From Oxytricha trifallax (Eukaryota > Ciliophora > Spirotrichea > Sporadotrichida > Oxytrichidae), in assembly GCA_000711775.1 (NCBI GenBank), contig ARYC01000358.1:28934-92933 (forward strand): DNA of 64,000 nt, given 5' to 3'. The translations under genes were made by a program, and so were the position numbers. The notes beneath the pieces were generated by a model. That model did not search any database. It had not been told where the DNA came from and saw only the letters and a list, made by a program, of their open reading frames with translations. This document shows positions 56,810 to 64,000 of this stretch, in pieces. Numbering within the stretch: position 1 is the stretch's first letter; the number at the start of each line of letters is the position of its first letter.

Positions 56810-59800
56810 ATGCTGTCTCAATCAAGTCACAGGTCGTAAAAGTAGCAGGATAAATTCCAGACATCAAGCAAAAACACTAAAGATAGTAAGAGCAATCTCT
56901 AGTTGTCCATTTAAAACCTACAAAATAAAAGCAGAGAAAGAGATAAATCAGGCAGATTTCTAGAATATAGCACTTCATAAAATACTCAGAAAAAAGATTC
57001 GTAAAATGTACAGTTAAAAAACCACAAAGATACTAAGAGTACATAAGACTAAAAAAGTAGTTGAGATTATTGCAATTGCAGCAATCATGATTCACATCAC
57101 TAGAAGAATCATAGTAAAAATCTCTAAATATGTAACAAACATCAAAAGAATGTTAAAAATACAAATACAACTTCTACAGTTGGGGAGATTAAAGTTAGGA
57201 GATATAACAATCAATACACAGTAAATAGGAAACCTGAAGATGTAAGTAATAATAGAAATTTAAAGCAACTACCCCCTAGTAAGCAAAGAAAAGTTTCAAA
57301 ATCTTCAAGTAGTTCATAAAACTCTTTGCATAATGAGGATAGTGACAGCTCAGGGAAAGTGGTCAGCAATTCATCTCAGTCAAGCGAACAATTTAGTGAT
57401 AAGAATAGTATTCCCAGTGATAAATAGCAAACTATAACTCAATAAGAGAAACGACAAATTAAGAAAACTGAAAGGTATAAGAATTTTATTGAGGAGAAAC
57501 AATAGACTTAGAAAGTCTCCTAAACTTAAGATTTAAGTACAAAATAGATTCCTTAAAAACGTAAAAACCCTGAACCAATTGATAAAGTAGAAGTTAAAGT
57601 AAAATAAGAGAAAGAAGAATAGAAAGTTTAAAATTAGCCTTAGCCTATCAGAGATACAAGTAATTTGCCTTTAAACTTAGACGTAAGAATCCTTGAATAA
57701 GACGACCATAAAATGATAATAAAAATCAACAAGCAAAATCTTAAATTACTATCATTTAAGCCTATTGCAGTAATAAATGATAAAACTTAAATTATTTAAG
57801 AGAAAAAAGAGTAGTAAAAAACGCTAAGTCCAAGTAAGCCAATTTTAAATATCATAAAAGTAAAGAAGTTTAAGGATTCATCTAACTTTAAAAGTACAGT
57901 AATGAAGACTTTAAACTTAAAACAGCAATCTGTATAAAAGATTGAAAAACCAAATCAATTTAAAAAGCCTTTTATTACCAAGAGATTTGTAAATGAAGAG
58001 AAAATTCAGAGTCCAGTATAATTGAAGAAACAGGAAATTCCAAAAATAAAAAATGAAAATGTTTAGCAAAAAAGTAGTGAAAGACCAAAAGTAATAGAGG
58101 CAGAAAAGTAAAATGATAGCATAAGAAAAGAAATTGAGTAGAAAAGTTTAGGACTTGCATATTCTAGGCCGAAGAGAGTGATTATAAAATTAATATTTTA
58201 AACGTTTAGTATTCATATTATTATAAGAAGCCAGCCTACTTTTCATTGTAAGTTTAAATATTAACTAACTCATTTTAGTCGAAGTGATAGGTCAATAAAT
58301 CAATACACTAATCATCAGCTTGTAGAATGCATTAAATATGGAGATGAAAACCCTTAAAAATTGAAACTCTACATTACAACTTCAGCTTTAATTTTGATTC
58401 TTGTTCACAGTCACTTACTTAGAAATGAAATTATAGGGTTTATGGGTGGATACTACAAATATAGTGAAAGAAAAAAGCGTCAATGTATGGTGATTTCAGA
58501 AGCATACCCCTTGAAAACAGAGAAAGAATATGAAAACGGAAATGATGGGTTGAAAGATTTAGAAAAGAACGTGGAGATGTGCGCTGAATCTGCGTAAGTT
58601 TCTTAATTTTTATCAATTTTAGTTAAGAACAGAGATAATTCATGGATAATCGACAGTAGTAGCATCTTGGTTGGTATCACAGCCATCCCTTCTTCGAGCC
58701 TAGCCCTAGTTAAGTAGACGTTGAGAATCACTCGATGTATCAAAAATAATTTAGTCAGTCATAACAACCATTTATTGGCATGATTGTGGCTCCCTTTAAT
58801 AACCCCTTACCAAATAAGAAAAACCATAACAAAGGGAAATAGTCTTAAAACAAGCAATAAAACTCAAGTGGTAACTCTTAAAACTCAAATTAAACTGATA
58901 AGAATGATAAGTTAGAATCTGATATATAATACCTTAAAAACCTCATGTAAATAAAGTTTTTTCATATTGATGAAGAAGATGATGCTATGCCATATGAACT
59001 AGACTTCGACATTCTTTAAGAAAAGACAATTAAGAAGAGAGTCTTATAAAATTCTTACAAAATAATAGAAGAATACATTGAAAACGAGGGAGAAGCCTTT
59101 GTAAACTTTAATGAGTAGTATATTTAAAATGCTTAAAATCATGATTATCAGATGTCCAAAATTCAAAAAATACTTAAAACTATTAAATTGCTCCTGGAAG
59201 TTAATAAACAGCTTTTAAATGAAAGAACTTTGAACTACTTACTTTTTGATAAAAAACTTAGGCATAGGCTAAAGAAAGATGGTTCTTTGATTACTTAAAC
59301 TTTTGATGAAGAGAATAAAATTTTTACTCTAAAAACAATGACAACTGATATTTCAGAATAAGCAGAGATTGAGACAACATTAAATAGGATAGAGGAGCTG
59401 CTTAAAAAGGCAGCTGATAGAAGGAAAAAGTTGAAGCTTAGAAAAGGAGTGAAGCATTAAAAAGGTATAAATCAGACAACAGTACATGCCAATCACCATC
59501 CTCATTAATAAGATGGGAAAAGAAGCATTTCAAGTTTCAGTGAGGCAGTGAGCAGTAGTCAAGGATCTCCATAGTCTTTGATGAAAAACACGATACAAAA
59601 ATAATTCTCTATAAGCAGTCAAGATAATTAAGATCTGGGAAAAGCATCTCGAATATCTGAAATAAGTATGATAACTTATTGCAAGAAACGTAAGATGCTT
59701 GATAGAATTCACAAAGCTGACAAATAGAATAACATATCACCATCAATTACAAACAGAGACATTATGATGTCCAAGGCACCATCAATTAGAGATGAACAAC

Positions 59801-60466
59801 TATTTTTATATTTATTTGATTTTATCTTCTGGATAGTCATCGCCAAGATTCAAAAGTAATAATCACTCTGACTATGGCTTCTCAGATAGAGAAAATGAGA
59901 ATGATAGTCCAATTAGTCTCACTAATCTTCGCTAGAAACATTCATAGGAATAAGAACAGATTTAATAGGCTCTTATATATCAAGAGGAAGAACAAATTAG
60001 CAGTAAGTCTAATAGTAACAGCATGATGTAGCAGCAATTTATGAATTTCTAGCCAGATCCAATAGAGTGCTTCAACGATGATTATGAATTGATGGACCTA
60101 TAAGTCGTTGAGCCAGTAAAGGCAAACTATTAGGAAAATCAAAATACTACTAAAACAGATGCTAATTAAAAGCCAGACGAATAAATGAATGATGATCAGG
60201 AAACAGAACCGCATGGAGATGAATAAGTGATTAATAACGATTAGAATATTATCTCGATGGAAAAAGACTTCTAAGAGGAGGAATAGGTTTAGCACAAGAG
60301 TATATATCCTATTGATATGAAAGATGTTTAGAGACACCTTGAATTGTATAATGAAAATCAGCTTAAAAATAAACTATTAACATCTTAAGAATCTACTAAG
60401 CCAAGTACTGAAAGGAGGTCGGCGTAAAGATGTTTAGGTGATGCTTAAATTAAAAATTAGTCTTGA
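56810..60466 (+). CDS. JAMM/MPN+ deubiquitinase, MYSM1-like
   Basis: ATG 56810-56812 to TGA 60464-60466. A long Lys/Gln/Ser-rich N-terminal region (to about 58200) precedes the MPN domain: LKLYITTSALILILVHSHLL, IIGFMGGYYKY (with the upstream Glu), then, after a GTAAGT...TTTTAG intron near 58594-58622, LGWYHSHPFFEPSPSQVDVE and FIGMIVAPFN. HSHP...S..D is the full JAMM zinc motif (HxHx7SxxD), so an active isopeptidase is expected. FFEPSPSQVD and the QPFIGMIVAPF block are closest to MYSM1/2A-DUB, the histone H2A deubiquitinase. The C-terminal 500 residues are Gln/Ser/Glu-rich. Interruptions: an IES near 57063-57110, a region at 58200-58280, and a possible intron near 59792-59835. Likely nuclear. 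N-terminal SANT/SWIRM domains were not recognised. Confidence 0.8.
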
Positions 60467-60589
60467 ATAATTGTTGAGTTTTTACAGTTTATATATACAT
60501 TTGATTTCCATTAACTTCTTAATTTCAAGCAATTTTGATCAAAATGATTATTAATTTATTGATAATGAAATTAATTAATATTTCTAAAG

Positions 60590-61495
60590 CATCCGCTACA
60601 AACTAACCAAAACATTATACCTGCACCCAGAAGTAAGGCTCCTATTTTCCCTCTCTATATAATTCATAAAAATGGTTTTATAGATTCATACCTTTTTATT
60701 GCAGTGTCTCCTTTGCATGCTGATTTAAATCATGGCAATAATATTATTGATTTGAAAACCAAGCGAAGTCAATTTAAGTGCAAGATACTCCCCTTCAAAA
60801 ATTAAGCTTAAACATTTTATGAAAATGACTTACACCTATCGAAGCATATTGAAAACCTGCGTATTGAAGACATTCATAGCCCCCTTTCATTACGAATGGG
60901 CATCCTTGATCTATGAATTCTGATATAGTCATCCACTCATTATTCACAAATACTGAAAAGAGCGAGAAAATTAAGTAGGTTTGAGATTTCTTTCGGTATC
61001 TACTCATTATATTTCCTGGTTATGGTATTGGAAAAGCTTAATCTTATTCATAATTAGGGTCTCCATACCACGGCATAAATATTGGGAATAGTTGAGCTAT
61101 GAGTAATATCGAAGAAATCAGAGCATTTAATCTGAGGTTATTCCTTGCAATAAAGTTTCACTTATTGATTGCTAAATCCATTGAGTTTACCTCAGACGAT
61201 TTTCTGTCTTAATTATTGAACGCCATGAATTAGCCTAACAACTAGCATTATCGCTATTATTCGCCAGAACTATTATTGTCTCCAACTCGATATCCACCTG
61301 CAGAATGACCAGACATAAACCTCTATTTTTTACTAGAAAATTAAGTATAAAAGAATCTTACCCATTATACTCTTGGTCTAATACTTATAGATGATTTTCC
61401 ATTTGGTAATGCTAGGCTGGTAGAATATTTGGAGCAATGAAATGAGCCTGACTCTAAGTTTTCTTATGAGTCATTTCTCTTTTATTTTCGATCAT
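60590..61495 (-). CDS. Multi-pass membrane protein, unassigned
   Basis: ATG 61493-61495. N-terminus FIAPNILPAQHYQMENHLQV, then an intron (GTAAGATTC near 61360 to about 61325), then a Gly/Ser-rich stretch (MSGHSAGGYRVGDNNSSGE). Three to four hydrophobic segments follow: LNALISSILLIAQLFPIFMP, QTYLIFSLFSVFV, and last GKIGALLLGAGIMFWLVCSG (60600-60660). Between them is a possible lumenal loop with Cys (QGCPFVMKGGYECLQYAGF). Interruptions near 61160-61200, 60785-60840 and 60665-60700 are needed. The stop codon was not placed. It converges on the MYSM1-like gene. Function unknown. Confidence 0.5.
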
Positions 61496-61568
61496 ATTTT
61501 CGATAGAAAAGTAAATTATAATATTAATCAAATTTAATTTGTTCACTAATTCTTAAAGTTAAATGTCT

Positions 61569-62136
61569 AGTTGCTCTCACTAATCCACAAAGAGATTAAT
61601 TAGATGGCAATATTGATGATTAAAATCAAAGTGAAGATCCTTTAAATGAAGCCCTAAACCAAGCAGATTTGATCTCTGAGGAGGAAGCTTCTTAAGTCAG
61701 AGACTCCCAGGTTAAATAAGGATAAAAAGCAGGCCCGAACAATGCTCATGTGGAGGATGACTTTCATGAAGTAGAGTACGCTAATAATCAACACATCTTA
61801 AATAAGAACCTAGTGCAGCCAGATATAGCTCACATGAGCTTCCTCAAGGAGTTCCAAGAATTCTCCAAAAATGATCCTGAAGACGATATTGATCAATAGA
61901 ACGGAGTGAAAGATTAACAGTAAACAAGCAGAAGCTAGAAGCAGAGTAATAGCAAGAGAAATCTCAATAGTAAGAGTGGAGGAAGAAATAGCGATGTTTA
62001 TATAGATGGTGATAATACTTCAATTAAATCAAGCTTTATGTGCTGTTACATAGAACATCAAAAATAAGACGATAATTAAGAAAATGGCTCGGACACTGGG
62101 AATAAGCGCATAGGCCTGAATTGCACTATATTTTGA
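61569..62136 (+). CDS. Scrambled gene, 3' MDS (plus strand), CaaX C-terminus
   Basis: Reads VALTNPQRDQLDGNIDDQ from the pointer AGTTGCTCTCACTAA (61569-61583). It continues as an acidic, Gln/Asn/Ser-rich protein (VEDDFHEVEYANNQHILNKN, FLKEFQEFSKNDPEDDIDQ, then a Ser/Lys-rich stretch) to TGA 62134-62136. The last residues GLNCTIF form a CaaX box (C-T-I-F), so prenylation and membrane attachment are plausible. The nearby ATG at 61562 is in a different frame, so this piece has no start of its own. The start is supplied by the MDS on the other strand at 62283-62470. Confidence 0.75.
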
Positions 62137-62282
62137 AAAATAGACATGCCTTGCTAATTTTTATTTTGCAGTAATGTCTCTAGATACTTTAAGTATATTT
62201 ACTTTTAATAAATTCCACCAATTCAAGCCCAATTTCCTATTAAATTCCTTAATATCCTATTACAACTATAATAGGATATAGT

Positions 62283-62470
62283 TTAGTGAGAGCAACTTCA
62301 TCTGGGTCATTTAGAAAGCCACCAAAGTCCAAGTCCTCATCCATTTTGTTATCATTTTAATTATTTCTGAAGGAGGCCTCAAGCGACAGCGATAAGTCTT
62401 TAGCATCATCATTTTAATGCACGTCGTCTTCTTTGTAAAAATTATCCTGCTTTTTAAAATCGTTTTTCAT
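62283..62470 (-). CDS. Scrambled gene, 5' MDS (minus strand)
   Basis: Minus strand from ATG 62468-62470: MKNDFKKQDNFYKEDDVHQ, then LSLSLEASFRNN and MDEDLDFGGFLNDPDE. It ends in the pointer AGTTGCTCTCACTAA (plus-strand 62283-62297 as its complement). Past the pointer the frame becomes AT-rich and implausible. Joining the two pointer copies after inversion gives DEVALTNPQRDQ in frame. More upstream MDSs are possible: 62471-62767 has short coding-like pieces (TSKRCKSFLSEER on the minus strand near 62710-62755) that I could not place. Confidence 0.7.
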
Positions 62471-62767
62471 CTTCTAAACGCTAATATTATTTCATTTAAA
62501 TTTTCAATAATATTTAATCTTATTATCACCCCAAAAATATTCATCAAGTTTTTATCGAGCAAACTTCTAACGATATCTATGAAATAAAATGAAATAATTT
62601 TGAGATTTTAATTTTATTTCAGGATTCTCATTTAGGATTTGAATTGATTAATTTGCAATTTTAATTTATTTCCCATCAACTTCCCCAAATATTTGTTGAA
62701 ATTATGCTTGGTCTCTCCTCAGAAAGAAAACTTTTGCACCTCTTCGAAGTCATTAGAGATTAGGAAT

Positions 62768-64000
62768 CAAAACCCCAAAACCCCTTAGTGAGGTTTATAA
62801 GTGCTTTGATTTGTAGGGTATAGTTGGGGTCTTATTGGGGTTAGTAGAGAAAACGCATGTTTTTTATGAATTTAATGAATATTTAATGAGTATTACTGTA
62901 CTTAATTCAAACAAATTTTATCTGCTTATCTTTGTGATACCTCTTGAATTTAGCAGTCTGTAGTTGTTCTAGTATATCATCCAATGATTATCGTGGATAT
63001 GCTGGAGCTTATACAATGACCATCTCAACTATCTTCTTAATTTCATTGCATATTTCATTTTGCTTAATATGTTTAGCAGCCAAAATTATTGATTATTTCT
63101 CATGTTTTGTTCCAAAGTATGACATACTTTCCATATCGCACTCTAAGATAATTGCAGCTACCGCCCAAACATCCCATTATACAGAGCCATTTGTCCATTT
63201 CTCTCTTATAGGGAAGTATCCTGGAGTGCCTAAAACCTTAGCTAAAGTCACTATCTCTTGTCTTATTGCTCTGTTGAAATCTATGACTACTACTTCTAAA
63301 GGGCAGAGATTTAGCATTACATTTTCTGGCTTCAAATCTCTATGAACATACCCTAGATCATGGAGCTCTTTCACACCCTTAGTCATATCTGTGAGTATCT
63401 CATTCAAATCATCAGGATATCTATTATGGTAGAGATACTCTCTTAGAGTCATTTCAAACTTCTTGAGTCTCAAAGCAATAAAACCATGACCAAGTATAAC
63501 TCCGTCGAGCTTAGCTAAGTTCTTGCATTATCTTTTCTAAGCCTCTCTCAGTACTATGTATTCATTTGCAAACTCATTTTAATATTGCTCGTTCTTAATG
63601 AGATACTTGAATGGATATACCTTGTATGCGAATTCATCAACAACTATAAGTTTTACCTTGTTAGGTACGTCAATATTCAAATAGTTTTCAATACAGCTGC
63701 TTATGTCGACTGCATTTAATGCAGGTATATACATTGCTCTCTCTTATAAGCATGCAATACACATACCATTTGCTGGTTGGTTCATTGACTCAAACCGCTT
63801 CTATTTCTTAAGTCTCTCCTACTACTCTATTTGTGAATCATGAGAGTTATTTTTTCTTTTAGCAGGTACAAGCTTTTAAGTTTCCTCATCTTTAATCAGG
63901 AATTCGCTTCGATGATGCTTTTGCATATGTCTCTTTACTTTAGCTGAGTGCGTATAAGACTTCATGCAGGTAGTGCATTAGTATCTACCATCTACTTTAT
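62768..64000. mobile_element. TBE4, left part, runs off the window
   Basis: AAT (62765-62767), then CAAAACCCCAAAACCCCTTA, the best preserved TBE end here, and a TIR nearly identical to TBE2. Only the zinc finger/kinase gene is within the window. Confidence 0.92.
62907..64000 (-). CDS. TBE4 zinc finger/kinase protein, open, 5' end outside window
   Basis: Minus strand, stop TGA 62907-62909, open to the window edge. From the N-terminal side: second C2H2 finger (CTTCMKSYTHSAKVKRHMQK), linker, CLQERAMYIPALNAVDISS, then a kinase-like domain with AYKVYPFKYLIKNEQYQNEF, RLKKFEMTLREYLYHNRYPD, LHDLGYVHRDLKPENVMLN (catalytic loop intact), VVVIDFNRAIRQ (DFN instead of DFG), and GTPGYFPIREKWTNGSVQWD (APE-region equivalent, with W.DVWA). 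No breaks were seen, unlike TBE1 and TBE2, which suggests selection on, or youth of, this copy. The function of this kinase-like TBE protein is not established. Confidence 0.85.

Noticed and set aside
1..64000. Most short open frames under the standard genetic code
   Set aside because: TAA and TAG are clearly sense (Gln) codons here, so standard-code frames are fragments of longer genes or shadows on the wrong strand. They were rebuilt with TGA as the only stop.
1..64000. CRISPR arrays, operons, bacterial promoters or riboswitches
   Set aside because: None expected in a ciliate germline and none seen; repeated sequence is explained by transposons and duplications.

Overview
The window is germline (micronuclear) DNA of a spirotrich ciliate, most like Oxytricha or Stylonychia. 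Three things show this. First, long open frames appear only if TAA and TAG are read as glutamine and TGA is the sole stop. Second, coding sequence is cut by short AT-rich inserts (internal eliminated sequences, IESs) bounded by 3-15 bp direct repeats (pointers). Taking out one pointer copy plus the insert restores the frame exactly in about ten cases checked by hand. Third, the window holds telomere-bearing elements (TBEs): transposons with C4A4-type inverted ends, 3-bp ANT target duplications and the three TBE genes (zinc finger/kinase, 22 kDa protein, 42 kDa DDE transposase). All reading was by eye, so exon, IES and MDS (macronuclear-destined sequence) edges are approximate unless a pointer is given.

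Layout. 1-18 kb is compact and gene-rich: kinesin-3 tail, two BPI/LBP-like secreted proteins, a BBOF1-like basal-body coiled coil, an aspartyl protease, a TPR/cyclic-nucleotide-binding protein (with a 261-bp mobile element in one intron), a JmjC protein and a coiled-coil protein. 18.3-21.6 kb is a homeob​ox gene in at least four MDSs, with a foldback element in one IES. 21.7-52.3 kb is a decaying family of M1 metallopeptidase (leukotriene-A4-hydrolase-like) copies. It includes one copy with an intact HEIAH zinc motif, three N-terminal modules that have lost the zinc motif, and three C-terminal modules. It is riddled with nested transposons: TBE1 (23.9-27.9 kb), two foldback elements, a truncated TBE3, TBE relics, and a kinesin pseudogene whose intron holds TBE2. 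TBE2 itself carries three further insertions, one with GC-rich fragments of a YHYH-domain gene and of a calcium-dependent protein kinase gene. 52.6-62.5 kb is again gene-rich: a coiled-coil protein, a CHORD protein, a MYSM1-like JAMM deubiquitinase, a membrane protein, and a scrambled gene whose two MDSs lie on opposite strands and share a 15-bp inverted pointer. The window ends inside TBE4, whose kinase frame is open.

How it works together. Host genes depend on accurate IES removal to become expressible macronuclear genes, and the TBE transposases are the enzymes implicated in that removal (family knowledge). The duplicated M1 copies act as internal controls: one copy shows the empty target site for TBE1 and for foldback element 2. 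A 65-bp IES that contains C4A4C4, and a 261-bp TA-flanked element in an intron, suggest how transposons grade into ordinary IESs.
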